Origin: Parietichytrium sp. I65-24A
Taxonomy: Eukaryota > Sar > Bigyra > Thraustochytrida > Thraustochytriidae
Assembly: GCA_012862575.1 (NCBI GenBank)
Contig: BLSF01000005.1
Coordinates: forward strand, 62,001 to 126,000
Length of the DNA stretch: 64,000 bases
Reading direction: 5' to 3'
Shown: positions 20,760-30,187 of the stretch, piece by piece
How positions within the stretch are numbered: position 1 is the stretch's first letter
Layout of the letters: each line of letters opens with the position of its first letter
Translations under genes and position numbers: made by a program
Notes under the pieces: generated by a model
Told to the model about the DNA's origin: nothing
Database searches by the model: none
The model's input: only the letters and a program-made list of their open reading frames with translations

Positions 20760-21179
20760 TCAACACGCTTCTCGCAGACTAGATCTCACAGCGCTCGAGC
20801 GCCGGAAGTTGAAGGTCACGTTGGCATTTTCTCCGTACGCGGCAAGAAGATTCTCATCCACAGCACGTGCAGCTTGAAGTTCTGAAGTGAAACTCCCAAC
20901 GTGTTTGACTCGTCCATCTATCCACACCCTGGCAACCCATCTGCTGTCTCGCTTGTGCCAACTCACGCCAAAGTACTGACTACTCGAAGCCGCTGCCTTT
21001 TTCACACGCTTCCTTCGCCTTTGAGCACTTGCCTTGCCAACTTTGGCATTTTGCTTGGGTTCAATGTCGTCCAAGCGCAGGGACACCTTGCGGGCCCCTC
21101 CTTCAAAGCTGAACGAGATGCAGGGCATGCTCTGGCACTCTCGCGCACGCTTCAACGATTCGCCTGTGACAGGCACCAT
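20760..21179 (-). CDS. AP2/ERF-domain protein
   Basis: A small basic protein (139 residues from the ATG at 21179) with one AP2/ERF DNA-binding domain in its C-terminal half. YFGVSWHKRDSRWVARVW, then GRVKHVGSFTSELQAARAVD and the closing NVTFNF reproduce the three strands and helix of the family. It is preceded by a basic stretch, SAQRRRKRVKK, a likely nuclear localisation signal. The role inferred is sequence-specific transcription regulation, or an endonuclease-linked AP2 remnant, since AP2 domains also occur in mobile HNH enzymes; no HNH motif is visible here. The frame stays open upstream past the ATG to a stop near 21239, and TCTCTGCATAG at the start of that extension looks like a splice acceptor, so an upstream exon is possible. 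A second ATG lies at 21128. Confidence 0.65.
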   Translation of the reverse strand: MVPVTGESLKRARECQSMPCISFSFEGGARKVSLRLDDIEPKQNAKVGKASAQRRRKRVKKAAASSSQYFGVSWHKRDSRWVARVWIDGRVKHVGSFTSELQAARAVDENLLAAYGENANVTFNFRRSSAVRSSLREAC

Positions 21180-22736
21180 TTTGGAAAACTCGCCTGCTCG
21201 GACTTGTGGCACTATGCAGAGATGGGTTCGCGACAGCTACCACAGAGTTGGGTTTTTGACTTGCCCAGACCTCCCAAAGTCAGGCAGCTTGGAGGCCTAG
21301 CTTCCTCAAACTAAGGCTGCCTTTTCGGCCGGATTGACAGTGGAACAAAGTCAATAGTGCAGAGCTGGGACCCCAAACCTGAAGGGCTCTCTGTCCGAGG
21401 AGAAGCGCTCAGCTTGGTGATTGCGAGGTTCTAGTTGGCGATCAGAGTATGCTTTGGTACTTGGACAGGCACCCCTGACACGATTCGGGCTCAGATCCGA
21501 CGGGGAGATAGATGAGACAAAGATGGGCGAGTCCTAAACGCGCTCGTTCTTCTTCCCAAATTACGCTGTGAGATCCACAAACGACTTGAAGGTCATCGCA
21601 AGACTTTTGAGAAAGTTTCACAAATTGAGCTGCCTCCGGATGTGTCGATTCGAAGAGTATATTTCCTTCCTTTGATCCTGGCTTGGAAAGCAATCTCTTG
21701 GTTATTACCGTTGGAGGGGCCTTGGACTCGGACTCGGACCGTGACCGTGAGGCAGTCTTTGACCGCGGCCGCGCTGAGAGCTGCTGCGTAGTTGGCAACC
21801 GTGCCGGTACTAGTACAAGAGCAACGGGATGCCAACTGCCGACCGAGTCATGCCACTCTCGCTTCCTACCGCAAAATACAGTGGTCCACGCACCACCAAA
21901 GTTTGCAGAATCGAGCAAGGCCTGTCTCACCACAGCTTTCTCATCATCTTCTCGTTCAACTTACGAGGCACTTTACCGTCCCTCTGTCTCTCTCTCAGTC
22001 TTTCTCTCTCTATGTCTCTGAATCGTATGCCACGTTGCCGCCGGTAAGGGGCCATGCATTCTGACATATTGCCACTCCCGCCGGTCGCGAAAGAGACGCT
22101 TGCTCATTACACGCGAGGCCGTCATACTCGGCGGCGGTAGCCTCCGTAAGGTCAAAGTTTGCTTCGCTCTTCGCTCCGTGAGCGTAGTGTACTCCGTATG
22201 TGCTTAACGTCCACCAGCGCGTCATTGCCGCGTCATTGTCATTATGATTGATGTGATTGTCATTGTCGTTGCCCTTAGCGTCGATTGTCGATTCGATGTT
22301 GTTGCTTTTGCCTTTGTCTTCGTCTTTGCATTTGCTTCTATTCATTTCAGAAAACAGTAAATTAGCTCTTCTTTCTGTCTTTGCTGCTGTGTGCGTCGAA
22401 GGAGTTGGTCAATGTCGTTTGACGCTCCCCCTCACAAGACTTTCTTTCTATCTTTCCAGTTTGTTGAATTTTGCATTCATTCTTCTTTCTCTTTTCTTTC
22501 TTTGCGGGCAGCGACGGGCTGGTCACCTGCGACGGCCGGCAGGCAGATAGACAGTTGCGGCGTACAGCACTTACAATCAACGCTGCGATGTGGCTCAGGT
22601 TGGTCAATGGCGTCCAACTTGAGCTTATCTGAGTGAACCAATGCAACCGTTTGCTGTTGAGCGTGCCGCCAGAGAGAGTGCCTGGGACTCTTGAGCTTTG
22701 GCCGTTTGGGTCGGATCGGATGCGCTACACGGCAGA

Positions 22737-22784
22737 AGAAAGCAAGCAAGCAAGCAAGGAAAGGAAAGAAAGAAGAAAGAAAGG

Positions 22785-22817
<33 letters not shown>

Positions 22818-22828
22818 AAAGAAAGAAT
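22737..22828. repeat. Purine microsatellite (GCAA / GAAA / GA)n
   Basis: A continuous A/G-rich tract that grades from AAGC units through GAAA units into a GA run and back to GAAA. It is simple sequence and not coding. Confidence 0.95.
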
Positions 22829-23030
22829 GAAAGCCAAATCGATCAACAAACCAACAAAAAAATTAACCAACCGCTCGGGAGACGCCCAACCTGCGTACGT
22901 GCAGCACACAAGTACGTTGCACGTTCGCTTTGCCAAAGCCAATTCTTGTTCATCCACATGCCAATTGAAAGGTTTACTGTGTTTACCGTGGCCAAACATG
23001 GCCAAAATTGGCCAAACGGCGGCACGCAGC

Positions 23031-23063
23031 TGAGCCTCTGAGCCTCTGAGCCTCTGAGCCTGA
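23031..23063. repeat. 9-bp tandem repeat TGAGCCTCT
   Basis: Three copies of TGAGCCTCT and a partial fourth, located 550 bp upstream of the ECHDC1-like gene. Confidence 0.9.
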
Positions 23064-23611
23064 GAGATCGATGGAAGGCGACGGGCGCCGATGAGTCAGT
23101 CTATCGTCTGTTTTGTTGAAGGAATGCGCCCGTGGTGCAGTTCCAACCGTGGCATTTGTGAAAGCGGAGTGTACGAGCGTTCGCTTCATTCGCTGTCGCT
23201 CGATCAATCAGTCTTGAACATTCATCTCAAGAACAATCAATCAACCTATGTTCATTTTTAAATGAAATGAAAAATCAACGTGTATGAAGACAAGAAGACA
23301 ATGACGAAGACAATGGCATTGGCAAAGGTTCGCGCCTTTCGCAGTCGATCAAAGGAAAGCTAATCCCCGTCCTTCCACGATAGTCCCCACAGAAAAAAAC
23401 GCGAGTAGCGTACTGGCTGCGCGTACCGAGTACCTCTCCCGCAGTCATTTCGCGCACCAAGAGTCTGACTGACCATGGTCCCTCCTCGGTCCGTCCCCCA
23501 CTTCCCCCACGCTAACCTATCCAAAGTCAAACCTTTGCACTTTGCACTAGCTTCGTGTTGGGAGCAGAGAGACAAGTGTCCCCGCGTACACCTCGTACAT
23601 CGCATTTTGAG

Positions 23612-24764
23612 ATGCTGCTGCGCGGTTTGAGGGGCCCTGGCCTCGTGCACTCAGTGCGCTCAGTGCGCGGGATGCACAGCGCGGCTGGGATGGTGGCCAA
23701 GTTGCGAGGTATCGGCGGGGGACAGGTGAGTTTGCGCAAGGTTAGCCCGCGGGAAGCGGAGCTTCGACTGGAGAACAGCGGGCGTAAGAATGCGCTCTCG
23801 GGGAAGATGATGGCAGAGCTTTACGACGCGGTGTGCGCGCTGCGCGAAGACGCGGAGCTGCGCACGGTGAGTACGCTGTTCGTGGAAGGCACGTCCGACT
23901 TCTTCTGCGCAGGAGCGGACCTGGGCGTGCTCAAGGATGAGTTCTCGAAACAGGACGGGCTGGACATGTCCGCGCTGATGCAGGGGACGCTGCAGGAGCT
24001 GCGACGCCTGCCGCAGATTAGCGTGGCTGTGGTGAGCGGCGGAGCGGTGGGCGGCGGCACGGAGTTCGCGCTGTCGTGCGACTTTCGAGTCATGCAGCAC
24101 GGCGCCACGTTTCAGATGGTGCAGACCAAGTTGGGTGAGTTTGGAGGCGTCAATTGTGGCCGCGCGAGGTGTGATCTGATTGTACTCATGTGACTTGCTG
24201 TGGATGTTGCTCGCTTTGTGCGCGTTTTGATCTTGGTCTTACTCGATGAACCTGCTGTTGCGGCCTCGCCACTCGCGTGTGCTTTTTCAATAGGGCTGAT
24301 TCCGGTAAGTGTGTCTCGTGCCGCCTCGTTCGGGTTGACTTGATGGCCTGACAAAGACAAGCGTCGGTTCTAATGGTTTCGTGGGTGTTTATATTGCGGT
24401 GTAGGGTTGGGGTGGCGGCTCCAGACTTGTCCGCCTTGTTGGCAGGCAAAAGGCGATCCAGGTTTTGTGTGGAGCTCCAAAGCTCAGCAGCGAAGAATGC
24501 CTGGAACTTGGCATAGCCGATCTAGTGAGCAAGGAAGGACAAAGCGCGAGGGAGGCAGCGCAGGAGTTTATGCAAAAGTATTCTAGCTGTGCTTATCCCG
24601 GGGCTGTTCAAAAGAGCAAGCAGCTCATTGGCTTTGTGGACGATGCTCACGATATGGATGCTTGCCTTGAGTTCGAGCGAGAGATCTTTTCACATGTCTG
24701 GCAAGGACCTGAGAACCAGGATGCACTAAGCAAGCTCTCCCTGCGCAAAAAGCCCAAGAGCTGA
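23612..24764 (+). CDS. ECHDC1: Ethylmalonyl-CoA decarboxylase (ECHDC1-like)
   Basis: A crotonase-fold enzyme that in mammals decarboxylates ethylmalonyl-CoA, a side product of acetyl-CoA carboxylase. The model is three exons: 23612-24134, 24294-24304 and 24405-24764, giving 297 residues. Joining them restores the continuous family block with the microexon between TKLG and GWGGGSRLV. N-terminal MLLRGLRGPGLVHSVRSVRG is an amphipathic basic leader, suggesting mitochondrial import, although mammalian ECHDC1 is cytosolic; the frame extends 19 codons upstream without better evidence. Recognisable blocks are NSGRKNALSGKMM, FFCAGADLGVLK, LRRLPQISVAVVSGGAVGGG, TEFALSCDFRVM, QVLCGAPKLSSEECLELG and FSHVWQGPENQDALSK, matching ECHDC1 more closely than general enoyl-CoA hydratases. 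Introns are 159 and 100 nt, both GT-AG. It converges on the kelch/TPR gene across 175 bp. Confidence 0.88.
24294..24304 (+). other. 11-nt microexon of the ECHDC1-like gene
   Basis: The 11 bases GGCTGATTCCG lie between TTTTTCAATAG (acceptor) and GTAAGT (donor). Exon 1 ends one base into a codon and these 11 bases complete Gly-Leu-Ile-Pro, leaving phase 0 for exon 3. The result is the loop expected in crotonases (human ECHDC1 has GIIPSWGG at this place). Without it the family loop would be broken and the frame lost. Confidence 0.85.
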
Positions 24765-24939
24765 AGCAACTTTATTCTTGTGTCCTTTCAGTTGCGTTCT
24801 TTTTTACTTTCTAGTTTTTATTACTCACAGTCAAAATTACAAACTTAAGGAAGAAAGCAAATAAAGTCAAGACTCCCTTTTCACCATCAGATTTACAGCA
24901 ATACAACTTTCTAATTGGGTTTGATTGCACTTCATTCGC

Positions 24940-26772
24940 TCACTCGTCTTCAGGCTGAATCTGAAAGAGGAACATGTCATTGTGGTCCGAAGTGAAGTTG
25001 ACCCCTCCAAAGCAAATCACCTTGTCGCTTCCGATTTGGCATGCCGCATGCGAGAACCGTGGCTCAAGAGAGGGCACCGGGGTCTCCTTCTGCTTGGAGA
25101 TAAAGTCGCAGTCGGTCCACATCATGCTATCTGTGTTAAAAATCTGCGCTGCTCCAGAGACCTCTGCACCACCGTTCCACCCACCATAAACTAACATGCT
25201 CTTAGAATCCAGAGCGCTAGAGCTGTGTCCGCACTTGGGGTTGAAGGTTTCGAGCTTGGGCCTCCAATGCATTGTCTTGAGATCCAGGATGTTCAAGTCA
25301 TCGAGAACATACTCTGAGCCCCTACCTCCGGACACGCAAAGCAGCAGAGGTGAGTCATCCTCCTGTTGCTGTTGCTGTGCTGAGGACGTTCCGGCGCAGG
25401 CCTTTGAATACTCTGTCTTTTGTTTCTCCATCGCGGCCAATTCTTGGTCTGAAGACGCACATTCTGCAGCAGCCTGAAATGCTGCTTGGGCCGCCTCAGG
25501 AAGCCCCAGAGCAGCGCATGCTTGAGCTTCTCGAAAGTAACCTTTGCCCCAAACTGGGTTTATACGGATGGCCGAAACGGCGTCTAGAAGAGCTTGATGT
25601 TTGTTGTCCATCTTCAGGTTGCAGGCGGATCGGTTTGCGTAGGAAAGATGGCAGGCTGGGTTCGCTTTGATGGCCTGAGAATAAAGCTCCTCAGCTTTGT
25701 TCAGTTCGCCTTTAACAAAGAACGTGTTTCCCTGTTCTCGCAATTTAGCGGCAGAGGCTGCGCCATCCTCATTCTTGCCATCCTGCCCAAGCTCAACCGC
25801 CTCGTCAATGGAACGGAGCGTCTCCGCGTCAACGACCCCAGCACCGTACCCTGTGCACCATCTGGCGCGAATGGCATCTGCATGTTGGAGTCCAGAACCC
25901 AGCAAGCAAGCTGAGTGCAGCTCGCGCGGAGCCGGGACAGGGCCGCCGCATCGAACTGTGCTCCATGTCGCTTTCAGCGCCGCCCCAGAGTCCCGAGAGA
26001 GCTCCAACAGGTGCACATCGCGCAAGAGACCAGTCGAAGGAGACGAGCCACCAAAAACCACGACCACAGGAGAAGATCCCACGGTGGTTGCGCTGTGCTC
26101 CGTTCTTGCAATCGGCCGCGTCCCGCAGACTCGCACTGTTTCCCAAGCAAGCACATGGTCAGCTTTGCACGATAGCGCACCAACGTCATTGTAAACCTGG
26201 CGCTTGGTCACACTGAGTCCGCCGAAGAACAAGATAAACTCTTCACCACCCACTTTCACCGTCGAAGCCGAGTGGCCACTACGCGCAGACAAACCTTTTC
26301 CTGCCACAGATTGCTGCAGTTCCCACCCTTCGTTGGCCACGGATGGGGCGTTCTCAGGCATGGGCATCGACCATACATCATCGTAGTCCATCCCATCTCT
26401 ACTTGCTCCACCAAATACCACGATCAAGCCATCGATTACCGACACAGCAGCACCGCCGCGGTTAAGAGGTCCAGCAGTTTGCTTGGCAGTATCACTTTGC
26501 TTCTCTGAGGACCCCTTCGCGAGCAGAGTTGCCATGACCCTCCGCTTGATGGTCGAAACATTCGCATTCCCCATATTTCCCGACTCTGCTCCATCACCAT
26601 CTTGAATGCTCCCTGGACCAAACTCCGCCAAGCGAACTTCCTGAAGTTCTCCGCCGTCTTGCATGCTCACGACTGCTCGCGCGTCTCCTTGCATTCCGCT
26701 GTCAAATTCATCTTCGTCGTCTTGGACAGGAATCTCCTCAAAGTACAGTTTCACCATCTGTGGTTCCGCCAT
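24940..26772 (-). CDS. Kelch propeller protein with inserted TPR domain
   Basis: A 610-residue protein starting at the ATG at 26772 (an upstream extension has no ATG). After an acidic N-terminus, kelch blades are visible at about 107-135 (VVFGGASRDGMDYDDVW), 165-200 (GHSASTV, ILFFGGLSV) and 225-260 (EHSATTV, VVVFGGSSP). The fourth blade begins with ELHSACLLGS at about 285-293. It is then interrupted by about 180 residues containing a TPR module (about 343-440: LREQGNTFFVKGELNKAEEL, ANRSACNLKM, GKGYFREAQACAALG) and a Gln run. It resumes with LLLCVSGGRGSEYVLDDLNI. Two more blades follow (SMLVYGGWNGG and KVICFGGVNF). Such TPRs resemble those of Hsp70/Hsp90 co-chaperones; kelch propellers bind proteins. 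The role is probably an adaptor, with no enzyme motif seen. Confidence 0.85.
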   Translation of the reverse strand: MAEPQMVKLYFEEIPVQDDEDEFDSGMQGDARAVVSMQDGGELQEVRLAEFGPGSIQDGDGAESGNMGNANVSTIKRRVMATLLAKGSSEKQSDTAKQTAGPLNRGGAAVSVIDGLIVVFGGASRDGMDYDDVWSMPMPENAPSVANEGWELQQSVAGKGLSARSGHSASTVKVGGEEFILFFGGLSVTKRQVYNDVGALSCKADHVLAWETVRVCGTRPIARTEHSATTVGSSPVVVVFGGSSPSTGLLRDVHLLELSRDSGAALKATWSTVRCGGPVPAPRELHSACLLGSGLQHADAIRARWCTGYGAGVVDAETLRSIDEAVELGQDGKNEDGAASAAKLREQGNTFFVKGELNKAEELYSQAIKANPACHLSYANRSACNLKMDNKHQALLDAVSAIRINPVWGKGYFREAQACAALGLPEAAQAAFQAAAECASSDQELAAMEKQKTEYSKACAGTSSAQQQQQEDDSPLLLCVSGGRGSEYVLDDLNILDLKTMHWRPKLETFNPKCGHSSSALDSKSMLVYGGWNGGAEVSGAAQIFNTDSMMWTDCDFISKQKETPVPSLEPRFSHAACQIGSDKVICFGGVNFTSDHNDMFLFQIQPEDE

Positions 26773-27946
26773 CTCGGACGTGTCGCCCGCCGTGTGCGTC
26801 AATATCAAGCACCAAATGGCAAACTGTGCGCGCGAATACTATTGTATACTCCAGCGTGGTCTCTAAGCCTGTGCGTACGCGGACTCTTCTGAGAAGGTGT
26901 ACTCGAAAGAAACCGTTGATAGCTTACTCATCATGATCATGATCACAACATCGCAAGGCTCGCTCGCTAGACTTTATGGTATCGCTTGGGGTAGGACTCC
27001 CTCGAACGTTTCGACGAGCACTCCTTTGTTCCCCGAATTACTTTTGTTTGTTTTGCGATTACATTTGGCACATTTTCATTGTATAGTTGCATTGTAGTCC
27101 GATGATGAAGGCGAGAAGGTGAAGGAGTGGAACGAACTAAACAAAGAGCGACATGGAGGACACGGAAGAATGGGAAAAGCTCAAAGGCGAAAGAGGATCA
27201 GTTATACATGATCTTGTGATTGCGGTGTCAGGCGAATGTGATCGATGGCTTCTGCAAAATGCACCTGCAAAACCTATCGTCATCGTCATCGTTATCGTCA
27301 TCGTTATCGTCATCGACGTCCTTTCGCTTTAAAGCAGCCGGCTGACGGCTGAACAACTAGAGCAAGGGGAACGGCTGCTGCTGGAGCCATTCAAACTCCG
27401 CAACGACAGCAACATCGGTCTACGAGAGCGCTTCCATGCGGTCAGAGATGAGCATCTCCAAGAGCTCCTCACATTGATGACCGAAGTGCATCAAAATACA
27501 ACAAGACAAGGAGTCGTCTCCACGGGCCATCATCATGATCCAGCTAGTTCCACTCGGCGCAAAGCCAAAAAGGCATTGACGCCCAACGCAATTCCAACTC
27601 CAATCCCAGTTCTCAATCCCTTTCCTCGTCGCTCCACTTGGTGTCTACTCCTATAACATAGAACACCCTCATTGCCTTATACTTCCATCCATCCCTTCGG
27701 CAAATTAAAACCCCTCCTCGGCAAAACTCCCCACAGCGCACTACACCGCCTCCTAGTAAAACCTACAGTCCCCGCAGCTATTCGAGGACCCCCCCGTCCC
27801 CACAGCTGGCACAGCTCCCACAGCTCGCACAAAACCTGCGGCGGTGATATTTAATAAAGCCGAGCAGGTGTTGCCTGTTGCCTGGGTCCTCGCCGTGGGA
27901 GGCGAAGGTGTACGCGGAGAGAAAGAGGAAGGAGAGGGCGTGCGCG
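26773..27946. other. Divergent promoter region with (TCATCG)n repeat
   Basis: About 1.2 kb between the divergent kelch/TPR and ABC-transporter genes. At 27275-27317 it has a TCATCG/TTATCG repeat. No supported gene. Confidence 0.55.
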
Positions 27947-29977
27947 ATGGAGGTGGCGTGGGCCGTGGCGCAGGAGGTCGCCCTTACGCCGCTGGCGCTG
28001 GCGGCACTGGGCACGTTGCTCTCAAGCGGGAGCAACCTGATGGTGCCACGCGTATTGGGCGCGGTGGTGGACGCCTCGCAGCAGCCAATGACATCATTGG
28101 CAGCATCGTCATCGTCATCTTCATTGTCATCTTCATCGTCATCTTCATCTCCGTCTTCATCTACATCTTCATGTACATCTACATCTTCAACTTCGGCTTG
28201 GTCGTCGTCGTCGTCGTCGTCGGGCTCTGGTGCGGCGGGAATGTCATGGGCTGGATCGGCTGGATCGGCGACGGCTTCGGTGGCCACGGCTCTGGCGGTG
28301 TTTGCGCTGGGCGCTGCAGGTTCTGCGCTGCGCGTGGTGAACGTGGAATTGGCGACGGCAAGGATGCTGGCGGAAATGCGTCGCCGCGTGTACCGGGCCG
28401 CTCTCTCCGCGGAAGAAGACGATGACCATGAACGAGTCGCGAATGGCGATGGTGAGTCGGAGGATGATGCTTTGCAGGACGACAAGGCGGCGCGGAGAAG
28501 GGCCGCAGAGGCGCAGCTGGTGAGGCACGAGCAGGTGCAGAGCACGGTCGCGGCGCTCTCGCGCGACTGCGAGGATCTGGCGAGGAGCATGTGCAAAAAC
28601 GCAGTGGGCGCTTACAGGGGCTGCAATTCTGCGCTGGGCGGCACTGCGATGCTGCTGAGCATCTCGCCAAAGCTGACTGTCCTGGCCGTGGCGTTTTTGC
28701 CCGCAGCCGGCGTGGGCGCCATGGTGCTGGCCAAGGCGTCGCGAAGAAAGCAGGCCGAGTGCCGTGCGGATGCAGACGCTGCGGTCAGCAGAGCAGCGGA
28801 CAGGATCGCCAACGTGCGGACGGTGAGGATGTTTCAGAACGAGGGACACGAGATTGAACGGTTCGAGGGCGAGATGCTGCAGCTCGGCGCGAAAGCCAAG
28901 GGCGCCGCTGTCGCGGAAGGGGTCTTTATGGGCTCGCTAGGCTTTGCCCTGAACGTCTCCATGCTGGCTGTGGTGGTCTTTGGTGGCAGGATGGTGCGCT
29001 CGGGGAGCATGTCCGCTGGTCAGCTTGCTTCTTTCGGCCTTTATTCGGGCATGGTTGGCCTTGGCTTCAGCCAGCTGTCGGCTTCTTACGCTGATGTGAA
29101 AAGGAGCGCCGCCGCCAGTAAGCGCCTCAAAGAACTTCTTCTTGCAAATCGACAACTACCAGTGGCCTCGGAAACTGAGCCACTTGCTTTGTCGCCCACT
29201 CCCGTCCCGCTCAATGAACTGGCCCTTACTGGTGTCTCTTTTGAGTACTCCTCTGCGCTGACGGAGTCCAAAGCAGTCCTTCGAGGACTGTCTCTGAGAC
29301 TCGCTCCTGGCAAAGTCACGGCGCTCGCCGGGATGAGCGGCGAAGGGAAATCCACAACCATCAATCTCATCTGCCGACTTTTGGGGCCTACTCCTGCCGA
29401 AATTACCTGGAACGGGGTGGACATCCGAGAAATCCCGTTACACATGTACAGGAGTCATATTAGCGTGGTTGACCAGACGCCTACTCTTTTCTCAGGGTTG
29501 TCCATTGCGGAAAACATTCGATACTCAAAACTAGAAGCCACGTTCGATGAGATACTTGAGGCATCCAAACTTGCCGGGTCCCATGAGTTTGTAATGGAGC
29601 TCCCTCGCGGGTACGAGACTGTTTACGGCTCCGAAGAGCAAGCTCAACTCAGTGTCGGGCAAATCCAGCGGCTAGCTTTGGCGCGCGCTTTTCTTCGCAA
29701 GTCTGAGGTCCAGCTACTGTGTTTCGACGAGTCGACTTCTGCCCTCGACTTGCACAGCGAGAAGATTATCATGGCGGCCCTGAAGCATTTGGCGGCAGAG
29801 GGCAAGGTGGTTCTCGTTGTCGCGCACCGAACCACAACGTTGGAGGCCGTTGATGACATCGTTGTGCTCCAAAATGGCACAGTTGTGGAGCAAGGGTCGT
29901 ACACGGACCTCGTGGCGCGAAGTGATGGCGCCTTCGCCAAAGTATTGGCCAACGCAAGCGTTGGCTCCGTAAATTAA
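27947..29977 (+). CDS. ABCB-type half ABC transporter
   Basis: A 676-residue membrane exporter subunit, transmembrane module first and ATPase second, so it should work as a dimer. The start is set at the ATG at 27947 (MEVAWAVAQEVALTP), because the longer frame begins at a TTG codon. Hydrophobic helices lie at about 10-30 and 100-130 and through 210-370. The ATPase has Walker A GMSGEGKST at about 462, Q-loop SVVDQTPTLF, signature LSVGQIQR at about 568 (Val replaces the usual first Gly), Walker B LLCFDEST with the catalytic Glu, D-loop SALD and switch VAHRTT. A run of about 45 residues dominated by Ser (about 52-97) in the first loop comes from a coding TCATCN repeat, and an acidic insert follows helix 2. 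The fold resembles TAP/ABCB8-10-like half transporters; substrate and membrane are unknown. Confidence 0.88.
   Translation: MEVAWAVAQEVALTPLALAALGTLLSSGSNLMVPRVLGAVVDASQQPMTSLAASSSSSSLSSSSSSSSPSSSTSSCTSTSSTSAWSSSSSSSGSGAAGMSWAGSAGSATASVATALAVFALGAAGSALRVVNVELATARMLAEMRRRVYRAALSAEEDDDHERVANGDGESEDDALQDDKAARRRAAEAQLVRHEQVQSTVAALSRDCEDLARSMCKNAVGAYRGCNSALGGTAMLLSISPKLTVLAVAFLPAAGVGAMVLAKASRRKQAECRADADAAVSRAADRIANVRTVRMFQNEGHEIERFEGEMLQLGAKAKGAAVAEGVFMGSLGFALNVSMLAVVVFGGRMVRSGSMSAGQLASFGLYSGMVGLGFSQLSASYADVKRSAAASKRLKELLLANRQLPVASETEPLALSPTPVPLNELALTGVSFEYSSALTESKAVLRGLSLRLAPGKVTALAGMSGEGKSTTINLICRLLGPTPAEITWNGVDIREIPLHMYRSHISVVDQTPTLFSGLSIAENIRYSKLEATFDEILEASKLAGSHEFVMELPRGYETVYGSEEQAQLSVGQIQRLALARAFLRKSEVQLLCFDESTSALDLHSEKIIMAALKHLAAEGKVVLVVAHRTTTLEAVDDIVVLQNGTVVEQGSYTDLVARSDGAFAKVLANASVGSVN
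28095..28222 (+). repeat. Coding trinucleotide repeat (TCA/TCG/TCT)n
   Basis: Impure TCATCG, TCATCT and CGTCGT units inside the ABC transporter encode the poly-Ser loop; a related TCATCG repeat sits in the gene's upstream region at 27275. In-frame length changes would be tolerated, so the locus is probably polymorphic. Confidence 0.85.
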
Positions 29978-30187
29978 AGGTCTACCAAAATTTTGCTTTG
30001 TTTTCTTGTCAAATCTGTGGGGTCTAGACTGAACTGAACATCTCTGTCCAGTCACATTGTCGGGTAGAATGGCAAGAGAGGGTCGAGCGATGAAGAGAGA
30101 CGGAGAAGAAAATCAGCACACAAAAAATTTGATTTTCGTCAGTTCTACAAAGTTTCGACTTTGACACAACGAACGTACACAGCATCG

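Larger units (their letters stand above)
21240..23611. other. Intergenic region, no confident gene
   Basis: About 2.4 kb separating the divergent AP2 and ECHDC1-like genes. A minus-strand open stretch at 21442-21933 (Ser/Arg/Glu-rich segment in its middle) lacks an ATG and could be part of an upstream exon of the AP2 gene; I cannot show it. The remainder holds pyrimidine tracts (about 21980-22015, 22430-22500), a long A/G microsatellite (22737-22828) and a 9-bp tandem repeat near 23035. Confidence 0.45.

Noticed and set aside
21442-21933. 163-codon minus-strand frame upstream of the AP2 gene
   Set aside because: It has no ATG and no domain; it may be part of an upstream exon, but no splice pair can be shown, so it is not annotated as coding.
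27275-27317. Regular TCATCG units as a possible CRISPR-like array
   Set aside because: The unit is 6 bp without spacers, so it is a microsatellite; the genome is eukaryotic.
27844-28849. Minus- and plus-strand frames with Asp/Glu or Ile/Val repeats over the ABC transporter
   Set aside because: They are the same TCATCN microsatellite read in other frames.
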